Shown: positions 14,949-23,252 of the stretch, piece by piece
How positions within the stretch are numbered: position 1 is the stretch's first letter
Layout: each line of letters opens with the position of its first letter
Assembly (NCBI GenBank): GCA_902767175.1
Contig: CACXGH010000241.1
Location: forward strand, 1-31,687
Direction: 5' to 3'
Source: an uncultured Ruminococcus sp.
GTDB lineage: Bacteria > Bacillota > Clostridia > Oscillospirales > Acutalibacteraceae
DNA: 31,687 nt
Program-made: the position numbers and the translations under genes
Notes under the pieces: model-generated
The model's input: the letters and a program-made list of their open reading frames with translations, nothing else
What the model was told of the DNA's origin: nothing
Databases searched by the model: none

Positions 14949-16397
14949 TTATGCGTCATCGTCTGCGTCTTTTGCCGAAGAGCCGTCATCGGCAAAGGTA
15001 TGAAAGCTGAGATTGTCCGTGTCCTCAATATAGTATTTGTCAAGAAGTGTATCGTCTACACGGTCAAGCTCTGCTCTCGGAAGTGTTGAGAGCAGCTTCC
15101 AGCCAAGGTCAAGGCTCTGTTCGATAGTTCTGTTCTCATGGAATCCCTGATTTACAAAATACTGCTCGAAAAGCTTTCCGAACTGCATATACTTCTTGTC
15201 AACAGGAGACAGTTCCTCTTCACCGATAACCGATGCGAGAGAACGGGCGTCCTGTACACGGGCGTATGAAGCAAAAAGCTGGTTTGCAAGTGCCTGATGG
15301 TCGGCTCTTGTGTAGCCTTCACCGATACCGTCTTTCATAAGTCTAGAGAGAGAGGGAAGGACCGATACCGGAGGATAGAAGCCTGAGCCTTCAAGCTGTC
15401 TGTCAAGAACTATCTGACCTTCTGTGATATAGCCTGTAAGGTCAGGTACAGGGTGGGTAATATCATCGTTGGGCATTGTGAGTATCGGTATCTGTGTTAC
15501 CGAACCTTTGCTGCCCTTTATCATTCCTGCACGCTCATATAATGAGGCAAGGTCAGAGTAGAGATAGCCGGGGAAGCCCTTTCTTCCCGGAATTTCTCCC
15601 TTTGAGGAGGAGAACTCACGGAGAGCCTCTGCGTACGATGTCATGTCTGTCATAATTACGAGAACGTGCATATTGCATTCAAAAGCGAGATACTCCGCTG
15701 CAGTGAGTGCGCATCTCGGAGTAAGTGTTCTTTCAATGATAGGATCATTTGCAAGGTTAAGGAACATTACAACTCGTGAAAGAACGCCGCTCTCGTCAAA
15801 GCTTCTGCGGAAATAATCAGCGACATCGTTCTTAACGCCCATTGCGGCAAATACTATACCGAATTTATTGTCTCCGTCAGTATCTGATATCTTAGCCTGT
15901 CTGACTATCTGTACTGCAAGCTCATTGTGCTTCATACCTGAGCCTGAGAAGATAGGGAGCTTCTGACCTCTGATAAGAGTCATAAGAGTATCTATTGTGG
16001 AAATACCTGTATTTATATAGTTTCTCGGATAAACACGGGAAACAGGATTCATCGGTGTGCCGTTGACATTTGCTCTTTTAACGGGGTATATCTCACCAAG
16101 ACCGTCAATAGGTCTGCCGGCTCCGCTGAATACTCTTCCCATTATTTCAGGAGAGAGCGGAAGCTCCATTGGTCTTGCCTTTAGTCTTGTTCTTGTATTG
16201 TCGAGGGAAATTGACTTTGTTCCTTCGAAAACCTGAACGACAATGCGCTTGCCGTCTATCTGAACAATTCTTCCGTGACGGTAAGTTCCGTTTTCAAGTC
16301 TGATATCTACCATTTCCTCGTATGAGGCATTATCAACATTATCAAGCACTATAAGAGAACCGTTTATCTCTTTTACACCGACATAATCGAGAATCAT
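14949..16397 (-). CDS. atpB: V-type ATP synthase subunit B
   Basis: This 482-residue, non-catalytic head subunit forms the A3B3 hexamer with subunit A. It begins with the beta-barrel region (VGVKEINGSLIVLDNVDN), has no Walker A lysine loop, as expected (GSGMKHNELAVQI replaces it), and carries the conserved TDMTSYAEALREFSSSKGEIPGR region, of which TDMTSYAEALREFSS is diagnostic. GSKGSVTQIPILTMPNDD and YPPVSVLPSLSRLM follow. The length is close to that of archaeal-type B subunits. AAGGATG precedes ATG 16397. It is separated from subunit A by 82 bases with competing hairpins, the largest gap inside the operon. Confidence 0.96.
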   Translation of the reverse strand: MILDYVGVKEINGSLIVLDNVDNASYEEMVDIRLENGTYRHGRIVQIDGKRIVVQVFEGTKSISLDNTRTRLKARPMELPLSPEIMGRVFSGAGRPIDGLGEIYPVKRANVNGTPMNPVSRVYPRNYINTGISTIDTLMTLIRGQKLPIFSGSGMKHNELAVQIVRQAKISDTDGDNKFGIVFAAMGVKNDVADYFRRSFDESGVLSRVVMFLNLANDPIIERTLTPRCALTAAEYLAFECNMHVLVIMTDMTSYAEALREFSSSKGEIPGRKGFPGYLYSDLASLYERAGMIKGSKGSVTQIPILTMPNDDITHPVPDLTGYITEGQIVLDRQLEGSGFYPPVSVLPSLSRLMKDGIGEGYTRADHQALANQLFASYARVQDARSLASVIGEEELSPVDKKYMQFGKLFEQYFVNQGFHENRTIEQSLDLGWKLLSTLPRAELDRVDDTLLDKYYIEDTDNLSFHTFADDGSSAKDADDDA

Positions 16398-16421
16398 TTA
16401 ATTCACATCCTTGTATTCCGA

Positions 16422-16489
16422 AAGGGTGACTGCTCACCCTTGCAGTCGGTTATTGTCAGACTGCGGAGTCTTTAAAGGCTCAGGCAGTC
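16422..16489 (-). other. Competing hairpins between V-ATPase A and B genes
   Basis: AAGGGTGA (16422-16429) pairs perfectly with TCACCCTT (16434-16441). GACTGC at 16428-16433 can instead pair with GCAGTC at 16442-16447, and a further AGACTGC (58-64 of the 16400s) with GCAGTC at 16484-16489. These pairings exclude each other. No U-tract follows, so this looks like an RNA processing or translation-tuning element rather than a terminator. Confidence 0.45.
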
Positions 16490-18237
16490 AGTTGGGCGAG
16501 AGCATTGTCGATGTCTGAAATAAGCTCATCGAAAAGCTCGGGCTTGTTATTGGGAATGTCGTACTTCATCTTTGCAAGGCGCTCAAACAGTCCTAACTCC
16601 ATAATGCGTGAGATCGGGATAGCGGCGGCTATTATCTTTTTGGCTTTAGAATAAAGGTGAAGTATGGCCTTCATCATGAGCTTCTGCTTCTCAAGCGGAA
16701 CGAAGGTATCGTCTGCATGGAAGGCATTCTGCTGCAGGAAGCCAACACGGACAGCCTTTGCTATCTCTATTACAAGCTTCTGGTCATCGGGCAGAACATC
16801 TGAGCCGATGAGCTTGACTATTTCCATAAGGGAGCTTTCCTCGTGGAGAATAGCCGTAATTTTATTCCTGTATTTTATGAAATCATCACCGAGATTTTCC
16901 CTGAACCACGGGTCAAGGTCGGTGAAGTATTCGCTGTAGCTGTCCATCCAATTTATCGCAGGATAATGTCTTGCATAGGCAAGTGACTTATCAAGAGCCC
17001 AGAAGCAGCGAGTAAAACGCTTTGTGTTCTGTGTAACAGGCTCAGAGAAGTCTGAACCCTGAGGAGATACAGCTCCGATAATAGTTACGGAGCCTTCGCT
17101 GCCGCAGAGGGTATCAACACGGCCTGCTCTTTCATAGAATTCAGAAAGTCTTGACGGCAGGTAAGCAGGGAAGCCTTCTTCTGCAGGCATTTCCTCGAGT
17201 CGTCCGGAGATCTCTCTCAATGCCTCAGCCCATCTTGATGTAGAGTCAGCCATTATTGCTACATGGTAGCCCATGTCACGGTAATACTCTGCAAGGGTAA
17301 GACCTGTATAAATAGATGCCTCACGGGCAGCAACAGGCATATTTGAGGTATTTGCGATAAGCACTGTTCTGTCCGTCATAGGTCTGCCTGATTTCGGGTC
17401 GATAAGCTCGGAAAACTCATCAAGTACCTGACTCATCTCATTTCCTCTCTCACCGCAGCCTACATAGACTATGATATCCGCATCGCACCATTTAGCAAGC
17501 TGGTGCTGCGTCATTGTCTTTCCTGTGCCGAAGCCTCCGGGTATTGCAGCAGTTCCGCCCTTTGAGATAGGGAACATCGTGTCAATGACACGCTGACCCG
17601 TGATAAGCGGTACAGTTGCAGGAAGTCTCTGCTTACAGGGGCGGGCGCTTCTTATCGGCCATTTCTGACAAAGTGTAAGCTCATGCTCATTGCCGCTGTC
17701 GTCCTTTATAGTGACAATGGTATCATTGAGCTTATATTTTCCGTTTGCGGCAGCTTTAATAACCGTTCCGCTGAGCAGCGGAGGTACTATAAAGCGGTGC
17801 TCGATAATAGCTGTTTCAGGGCAGACTGCATATATCTGACCGCCCGTCAGCTTATCGCCCTTTTTGACCTTTACGGTGACATCCCATTCCTTATCAAGGT
17901 CGAGGGAGGATACTGCAGCACCTCTTGATATGAAGGAGCCGCTTGTTTCCTCGATAGCCTTAAGGGGACGCTCAATTCCGTCGAATATATTGTCGATAAT
18001 ACCCGGACCTAACAGAACGTTCATAGGTGCGCCCGTTCCGTAAATCGGGTCACCGGGTTTAAGACCTGTTGTTTCCTCATAGACCTGAACGGTCGTAAAT
18101 TTGTCGTTTATGCCGATTATCTCTCCTACAAGACGGGCTTCACCGACATAGACCATTTCCATCATGGAAAAGTTTCTTGTATTTCTGACGGTAACAACAG
18201 GGCCGTTTATTCCGTAAATAACATCATTTGTTGCCAT
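16480..18237 (-). CDS. atpA: V-type ATP synthase subunit A (catalytic)
   Basis: This 585-residue catalytic subunit hydrolyses or makes ATP in the V1 head. After the beta-barrel start (VIYGINGPVVTVRNTRN) comes the A-subunit insertion ("bulge") domain around residues 110-190. The Walker A loop GGFGTGKT is near residue 232, GCGERGNEMSQVLDEF carries the catalytic Glu region, and ADSTSRWAEALREISGRLEE the Walker B/arginine-region signature. All key residues are present and the length is normal. It follows subunit E by 23 bases, and GGGATGG lies upstream of ATG 18237. Confidence 0.97.
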   Translation of the reverse strand: MATNDVIYGINGPVVTVRNTRNFSMMEMVYVGEARLVGEIIGINDKFTTVQVYEETTGLKPGDPIYGTGAPMNVLLGPGIIDNIFDGIERPLKAIEETSGSFISRGAAVSSLDLDKEWDVTVKVKKGDKLTGGQIYAVCPETAIIEHRFIVPPLLSGTVIKAAANGKYKLNDTIVTIKDDSGNEHELTLCQKWPIRSARPCKQRLPATVPLITGQRVIDTMFPISKGGTAAIPGGFGTGKTMTQHQLAKWCDADIIVYVGCGERGNEMSQVLDEFSELIDPKSGRPMTDRTVLIANTSNMPVAAREASIYTGLTLAEYYRDMGYHVAIMADSTSRWAEALREISGRLEEMPAEEGFPAYLPSRLSEFYERAGRVDTLCGSEGSVTIIGAVSPQGSDFSEPVTQNTKRFTRCFWALDKSLAYARHYPAINWMDSYSEYFTDLDPWFRENLGDDFIKYRNKITAILHEESSLMEIVKLIGSDVLPDDQKLVIEIAKAVRVGFLQQNAFHADDTFVPLEKQKLMMKAILHLYSKAKKIIAAAIPISRIMELGLFERLAKMKYDIPNNKPELFDELISDIDNALAQLTA

Positions 18238-18260
18238 TTAATAAACCATCCCATCTTTTT

Positions 18261-18860
18261 TTATTCGGTGACGGAAAGGCCGGAGTGCTCATAGAACCAT
18301 TCCTTCTGATACATCAGCTTGGTGTCAAGCGTCTCGTCAGCAATAAGTCCCATGCTGCGGCTCAATCCCGTGATACCGCCTATTTTGATATCATCAGAGA
18401 TCATGATCTCGCATTTTCCCGAGAATGCAGCCTTGAGCTTCTTCTCGTATTTCATATCGCTCTCTCTGACATAAAGTATAACATCGTCCGCTTTAAGAGC
18501 CTTGCCGATTTCCTTTGCGCTTTTCTCAAGGAGAGAAGAGTATTTTTCCGTTTTTGTAAATTCAAGCAGCTTTTTCTCTGCCTTGACAAATACTTCGTCC
18601 TCTATCTCACGGCGTTTTGCAAATATCCTGTTCCTGCTTTCGCCTTCTGCCTTTGAAAGCTCGCTGGATATCTTATTGTTGATATCAGCCATTTTCTTCT
18701 GTATAAGGTCGTATGCTTCTTTCAGACCTTCTTCTTCGGCATTATTCAGCTCGCGCTCTCTGAATTCCTCTGCCTCGGACTGCAGGCGTCCGCGCTGCTC
18801 CTCGGCATATTTTTCAATAGCCTTCAAAAAGTTATCTGTTTTGCTAACCGTATCGGGCAT
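18261..18860 (-). CDS. atpE: V-type ATP synthase subunit E
   Basis: This 199-residue subunit forms half of the peripheral stalk (E-G heterodimer). The N-terminal ~110 residues are a charged coiled coil (EKYAEEQRGRLQSEAEEF). The C-terminal globular domain (DDVILYVRESDMKYEKKLK, GGITGLSRSMGLIADETL) binds the head. Composition and length fit NtpE/AtpE of bacterial V-ATPases. GGAGGTG precedes ATG 18860. Its partner G is encoded by the first gene of the operon. Confidence 0.9.
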   Translation of the reverse strand: MPDTVSKTDNFLKAIEKYAEEQRGRLQSEAEEFRERELNNAEEEGLKEAYDLIQKKMADINNKISSELSKAEGESRNRIFAKRREIEDEVFVKAEKKLLEFTKTEKYSSLLEKSAKEIGKALKADDVILYVRESDMKYEKKLKAAFSGKCEIMISDDIKIGGITGLSRSMGLIADETLDTKLMYQKEWFYEHSGLSVTE

Positions 18861-18879
18861 GATTTCACCTCCGCACAGT

Positions 18880-19188
18880 TTATATTTTAACTCCTATCGC
18901 TTCTCTGACATAACGGGTTATGGAATCCTTAGCACGACCGCTTCCGTGTCTGTCAGGTATCTCAACAATGAGGGGCTGCTTTCTCTTGAGCTTAAGATCA
19001 TATACAAGCTCAGGACAAAGGCTTACGAGTCTTTCCGTCATAAGTATAACGGCGACATCCTCCATTTCCATGGCTTCCTCGAGAGCGTCACGGACTTCCT
19101 TGTCTTCATGTACAACAACGCCGTTTATCCCTGCAAGGTGCATACCCATTAATGTATCCACATTATCGCTTATTAAATAGAATTTCAT
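18880..19188 (-). CDS. atpF: V-type ATP synthase subunit F
   Basis: This 102-residue rotor subunit binds subunit D in the central shaft. It has the small Rossmann-like fold of the family: MKFYLISDNVDTLMGMHLAG at the start, EDVAVILMTERLVSLCPELV in the middle, and a basic helix near PLIVEIPDRHGSGRAKDS. The length is typical. The ribosome binding site (AAGGTTGGTGAG) is weaker than those of its neighbours. It stands before E here, whereas most operons place F after C. Confidence 0.9.
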   Translation of the reverse strand: MKFYLISDNVDTLMGMHLAGINGVVVHEDKEVRDALEEAMEMEDVAVILMTERLVSLCPELVYDLKLKRKQPLIVEIPDRHGSGRAKDSITRYVREAIGVKI

Positions 19189-19223
19189 AAGCTCACCAAC
19201 CTTGAGACTGTTTTTCTGATCTA

Positions 19224-19676
19224 TCAGACCTTAGCGATGATAAGAATTGAAACAAGAAGACCGTACAGAGCAACACCTTCGCCGAGTGCAACGAATATAA
19301 GTGCCTTACCAAATGCCTTGGGATCTTCGCTTGTAGCACCTATAGCTGCAGGAGCAGCGTTGCCTACGGCAATACCGCCGCCGATGCCGGAAATGCCTGT
19401 TGCGAGTGCTGCACCGATCATAGCCAGACCGAAAGCCGAGCCGTCTTTGGTTGCGTTTGCAGCAGCCTCTGCGGCTGCATTTGCATCACCCTCTGCTGCA
19501 AATGCAGTAATGGCTGCAACGGTAAGACAAACTGCACCTACTGCAGCAAATGCTGCTATCTGAGAGAGAACTGCTCTTCTTTTTGTGTGTCTGCCTGCGG
19601 TAACACTCTTGTAAGCATAGATAACAGAGCCTACAAGAAAAATAACGGGTACTGCCAATAAAATATATTCTAACAT
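19224..19676 (-). CDS. atpK: V-type ATP synthase subunit K (membrane ring proteolipid)
   Basis: This 150-residue subunit builds the ion-translocating ring. It has four hydrophobic segments, but only the last two form a proteolipid hairpin: ATGISGIGGGIAVGNAAPAA and FVALGEGVALYGLLVSILII, with the ion-binding Glu at residue 133. The first two segments (YILLAVPVIFLVGSVIYAY and AAVGAVCLTVAAITAF) plus an Ala-rich linker form an N-terminal extension with no carboxylate. The helix-1 Gln and the Ser/Thr after the Glu that mark sodium sites are Gly here, so proton coupling is favoured (inference). GGAGG precedes ATG 19676. Confidence 0.93.
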   Translation of the reverse strand: MLEYILLAVPVIFLVGSVIYAYKSVTAGRHTKRRAVLSQIAAFAAVGAVCLTVAAITAFAAEGDANAAAEAAANATKDGSAFGLAMIGAALATGISGIGGGIAVGNAAPAAIGATSEDPKAFGKALIFVALGEGVALYGLLVSILIIAKV

Positions 19677-19720
19677 AGTAAAATCCTCCGTTTTCTTTTT
19701 GTTTTTCCTTTATAAAAGGA

Positions 19721-21661
19721 TCATTTCAGCTTCTTTGCCGTGACCGGTATAAAGGGGCGGCCTTCTCCGATGTAGAAACGGCTGAATATCTCATAGTAGT
19801 CAAGTCTCAGTACCTGAATTGCAACGAGCAGGGCTTCAAGCGCCATTACAATACCGTTGCCTATTATGAGTATCAGTGTGTAGCCTACAGGCCCGCCTAC
19901 CATTTCGGCAAGTGTGAATACAACGAGCATCATGCCTGCGTGTACAAGGATATATGCACCAACACGAAGGAAGGACATAGTGTTCGTAACATAGCTCAGG
20001 CATATTTCAAATACTTCAAAGAAGCTCTGCATACAATATTCGCCCCAGCTTTCCGGCTTCCAGTTCTTCTTGCCCTCTGCGAGCTTTCCAAGCGGCTCTC
20101 TGAGGAAAATAAGAATAAGGGGAAGAACTATCAGGCAGAGTATATATGCGACATTCATTATTTCAATGCCGAGCATCATCTGACAGATGAGACCAGCCAC
20201 AAGAGACACATAGAATACAAAGCCTGAAACTCCGTTCGCTCCGAAAAAGGCGCTTTCATAGTCACGCCGTTTAAGCGACGAGACAATATTTACAAGCATC
20301 GCTATGGCTATTGTAACAATGCCGATAGCAACAGAGCCGTAAATGATAAGGTTGATACTGTCAGGCTCCATTACTTCAATGAGCTTTCCCTGTGTTCCGA
20401 ACAGCTTCTGATGCACGGGAGTGAGCAGCTCCTCAAAGCCGAATACCGAACCGTACAGGAAACCGAATATCATACCCATTATTCCGCAGGGAACGAGTAT
20501 CTTGCCGATTTCCACCTTCTTGAATTTATACATCAATGCGCCGATAAGGGCAACAACGAGACCTTGACCGGCGTCTCCGAACATAATTCCGAAAAACAGT
20601 GTATAAGTGAACGCTACGAAGGCAGTAGGGTCTATCTCATTATGGCAGGGCAGACCGTACATCTTCACATAGAATTCATACCGTCTGATAAACGGCGGGT
20701 TTTTGAGAATGACGGGCGGAGTCTGATTTCTTACATCTTTTGAGTCGATCAGAGAGTATTCTACGCTGTTTATGGTGTCAAGCTTTTCTGTAAAGAGCTT
20801 TTCCTTGTCGGCTGGTATCCAGCCTACAAGAATGAAGCTCTTATGATAACGGTAAGCGAAACGCTTGATCTCGTTATAAGAATCCATCTCTTCAAGCTTG
20901 GTGTAGTAGGCAAGGCATTTCTGCCTTTCCGTTTTCCAGAACTCATCTATCATGTTCTGTTCATTTTTAAGCTTTTCATCAAGCTCCTTGAGCTTTGTCT
21001 GCAGTGTTCTCATATAGTCATCGGGCTTGCCTGCAATAGGCGGCACCTCGAGACGCTCGAAGAATAGTGACGAGAAAATCCTGTCAATTTCGTTCTTCTG
21101 CTCAGGGATAGTAAAATACGCACCCCAATAATGAGTTTCGTCATTGGTAAACGGGAAGAAAATAGCATATTGGTTAGATGAAAACTCCGAGAGCTTTTCG
21201 TAGCTTTCCTTCGGCAGTCTGCCGAAATTCGGAGTAATATATTTACAGTCGGATATCTCGGTGAAGTCGATATCGCAGCCTGTAAAGTGCTCCACCTGTT
21301 CGATAGAACGCTTACATTCATCTGTTTCCTGTTCGATCAGAAGCTTTCTGCTGATCATTTTATCCGTTTCGTCAACGAATTTCATTAAATAAGCCAGCAC
21401 ATCGCTTTCGCTGTCCTTTACCTGATCCGCTTTCGTATATTCCAGCTTGAAGCCTGCAAGCTCACATGTATTCTTGAGCTGCTGTATAGGCTGTGAATAC
21501 GGGTTTTTGTCATTCAGCGGAACAAAGTTCTTTGTGTCCGAATAGAACGACATTGCATCGTCAGGCTGAAAGGAGCATGAATCTCCGCAGAACTTGATTA
21601 CTTCGTCAAGCTGCGGCATCAAGCCGATGATACTGATAGCCTTTACGGGTTTTACAGACAA
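19721..21661 (-). CDS. atpI: V-type ATP synthase subunit I (membrane stator)
   Basis: This 646-residue subunit carries the ion half-channels and anchors the peripheral stalks. Residues 1-~330 are cytoplasmic with long helical segments (LKELDEKLKNEQNMIDEFWK). The rest holds about seven or eight membrane spans beginning near AFVAFTYTLFFGIMFGDAGQ. The essential Arg of the a-type channel is in NTMSFLRVGAYILVHAGM near residue 563. The length is normal. It starts with TTG at 21661, with AAAGGAGGTGA at ideal spacing and no suitable ATG nearby. The gap to subunit C is 19 bases. Confidence 0.95.
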   Translation of the reverse strand: MSVKPVKAISIIGLMPQLDEVIKFCGDSCSFQPDDAMSFYSDTKNFVPLNDKNPYSQPIQQLKNTCELAGFKLEYTKADQVKDSESDVLAYLMKFVDETDKMISRKLLIEQETDECKRSIEQVEHFTGCDIDFTEISDCKYITPNFGRLPKESYEKLSEFSSNQYAIFFPFTNDETHYWGAYFTIPEQKNEIDRIFSSLFFERLEVPPIAGKPDDYMRTLQTKLKELDEKLKNEQNMIDEFWKTERQKCLAYYTKLEEMDSYNEIKRFAYRYHKSFILVGWIPADKEKLFTEKLDTINSVEYSLIDSKDVRNQTPPVILKNPPFIRRYEFYVKMYGLPCHNEIDPTAFVAFTYTLFFGIMFGDAGQGLVVALIGALMYKFKKVEIGKILVPCGIMGMIFGFLYGSVFGFEELLTPVHQKLFGTQGKLIEVMEPDSINLIIYGSVAIGIVTIAIAMLVNIVSSLKRRDYESAFFGANGVSGFVFYVSLVAGLICQMMLGIEIMNVAYILCLIVLPLILIFLREPLGKLAEGKKNWKPESWGEYCMQSFFEVFEICLSYVTNTMSFLRVGAYILVHAGMMLVVFTLAEMVGGPVGYTLILIIGNGIVMALEALLVAIQVLRLDYYEIFSRFYIGEGRPFIPVTAKKLK

Positions 21662-21680
21662 AGTATCACCTCCTTTAGTT

Positions 21681-22715
21681 TTATCTTACGGGTAGCTTGA
21701 GTTTTTCTTCCGGAGGCATTCCGTAACGGGTAGCCTCTATAAGATTGATAATATTTCTGACCTCTATCTGCTTTAAGTAGATATAGGAGATCATGACTAT
21801 AGTCGGGTTCGGAGATAATCTCAGATGATGTCTGCAATAAACATTGATGAGCGCATAGGAGATCTGTGTGTTATCATAGTATTGCAGTTTTGAGAGATGT
21901 GCTCCGAGATAAGTCGAGCGTGCAAGTTCATATACATCTTTTATATCATCGGCGGCACAGAATTCATCAATGGTTTTCTTTGACAGCTTGCCGTATGGGA
22001 TAAGCATTGATTTTACTGTTTCTGCCGTAAAGCGGTGATATTTTTTCAGACGCAGTATGCGTTCCAGGTTTTCAAAATCGAACACTGAATGGAACAGATC
22101 TCTCAGTTCCTTCTGTTCGGTCTTGTTTTTCAGCTTTGAGATCGCTTCCATTGCCATGCTGTAGTTTTTATTGTTAAGAGCAATCTCTATTTCGGCAATT
22201 TTAAGTTCTTCGCCCTCTTTAGGACGGAATGAACTCATCACCTGGTAGTATTTTGTGTGCTGCAGCGCACTTAACAGATCGTCATACGATCTTGCCGCCG
22301 CCAATTTTTTAAAGCTTACCGCAGTAAAATGGTCGAGCGACAGCGGCATTGATAATGCATATTCCTCCGGTTTTCCGATGTTGAGCATCATCAGGCACCG
22401 TACTATCTGTTCGATATCGAGCTTTGAGGTGACAAAGTCCGAAACGGCAAGTGCGTTGTCGGTCGTGTACCTTGACAAAGCAAAGATATCAAGATAAATA
22501 TCCTGCCTGAGCAGCGGCTCTAACTGTCCTCTGTGGATATCAGTCTCTACAAGTCCCGTAAGCGCTTTTGAATAACAGGTACGGGTCTTAAGGTATGAAG
22601 CTACCTCGGGTACTGTACGGCACTCAACGAGCTGCTTGTAATCCTGATCCTTAAGGCACTTTCCGTACATGGCACGGGATTTTGCGAGGACTGCATTACA
22701 GGCTTTTGAAGACAT
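21681..22715 (-). CDS. atpC: V-type ATP synthase subunit C
   Basis: This 344-residue subunit (related to eukaryotic d) caps the membrane ring and joins it to the central shaft. It is all-helical with the three-fold internal repeat of the family; recognisable parts are AKSRAMYGKCLKDQDYKQLV at the start and NPTIVMISYIYLKQIEVRNI near the end, followed by GMPPEEKLKLPVR. The length is typical. ATG 22715 has AAAGGAG about 12 bases upstream. Its place as second gene, before I, differs from the common I-K-E-C-F order. Confidence 0.93.
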   Translation of the reverse strand: MSSKACNAVLAKSRAMYGKCLKDQDYKQLVECRTVPEVASYLKTRTCYSKALTGLVETDIHRGQLEPLLRQDIYLDIFALSRYTTDNALAVSDFVTSKLDIEQIVRCLMMLNIGKPEEYALSMPLSLDHFTAVSFKKLAAARSYDDLLSALQHTKYYQVMSSFRPKEGEELKIAEIEIALNNKNYSMAMEAISKLKNKTEQKELRDLFHSVFDFENLERILRLKKYHRFTAETVKSMLIPYGKLSKKTIDEFCAADDIKDVYELARSTYLGAHLSKLQYYDNTQISYALINVYCRHHLRLSPNPTIVMISYIYLKQIEVRNIINLIEATRYGMPPEEKLKLPVR

Positions 22716-22743
22716 TTTGTTTCTCAGCTCCTTTCATGCGTGT

Positions 22744-23055
22744 CTATCCGTCTATGACACGGGCGACTATTTCGTCTACCCATTTGTCACAGTTTGTCTC
22801 ATAGACACTGTCAAGCCGTCTGATAACAGCGCTGTCACGCTCTTCGATCAGCTTTAAGGATGCGTCAGCCTTTTTCTGCGCAGACTCCTGATTTATTGCT
22901 ATTCTTTTTTTTGCTCTTTCGAGAAAGTCATTTTTTATGCTTTCACGCTTTGCAATGACCTGATTTTCATAATCAAGCTTGTTTCTCTGAGCCTCAGCCG
23001 TCATATCACGAGCCTTTTTGTCCATTTCGACAATTTTGGCAATCATATCTTCCAA
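22744..23055 (-). CDS. V-type ATP synthase subunit G/H (peripheral stalk)
   Basis: This 103-residue protein is almost entirely charged helix (EMDKKARDMTAEAQRNKL, ERAKKRIAINQESAQKKADA) and ends in VARVIDG. That fits the G (AhaH/NtpF) subunit that pairs with E in the peripheral stalk. The identification rests on coiled-coil character and position as first gene of the operon, since sequence conservation in this family is low. It starts with TTG at 23055, supported by AAGGGGGTG 8 bases upstream; an ATG three codons in (23046) is spaced less well. Confidence 0.8.
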   Translation of the reverse strand: MEDMIAKIVEMDKKARDMTAEAQRNKLDYENQVIAKRESIKNDFLERAKKRIAINQESAQKKADASLKLIEERDSAVIRRLDSVYETNCDKWVDEIVARVIDG

Positions 23056-23139
23056 GGATAAAACACCCCCTTACAAAAACATAGGTATAGATAAGGACCG
23101 AGGGGAGCCTGAGCCTTCCTACACCTGCTTTACAGATAA

Positions 23140-23168
23140 ATTATACTCCCCGATTTTTTTATTTACAA
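23140..23168 (-). promoter_or_regulatory. Promoter of the V-ATPase operon
   Basis: On the minus strand, -35 TTGTAA (23163-23168), 17 bases and a perfect -10 TATAAT (23140-23145) predict a start near 23133. The ~78-base leader can form a stem between AGGTGTAG and CTATACCT with an inner AAGG/CCTT, just before the Shine-Dalgarno. Confidence 0.75.
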
Positions 23169-23181
23169 GCGACAAATCAAA

Positions 23182-23220
23182 AAATATGTATAAACCTGAA
23201 CGACGTTTTTGAGCATATTT
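23182..23220 (-). terminator. Weak terminator candidate after pheA
   Basis: AAATATG and CATATTT (23182-23188 with 23214-23220) form a 7-bp AT-rich stem, and the minus strand continues with T. The stem is weak and the loop long, so this is a tentative end for the aroA-aroC-pheA transcript. Confidence 0.35.
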
Positions 23221-23226
23221 AACAAT

Positions 23227-23252
23227 ATATAATTACCTTATATAATTACCTT
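23227..23252. repeat. Tandem duplication across the pheA stop codon
   Basis: On the minus strand, AAGGTAATTATAT occurs twice in direct succession. The first copy contains the pheA TAA stop. The duplicate is non-coding and looks like recent slippage. Confidence 0.7.
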
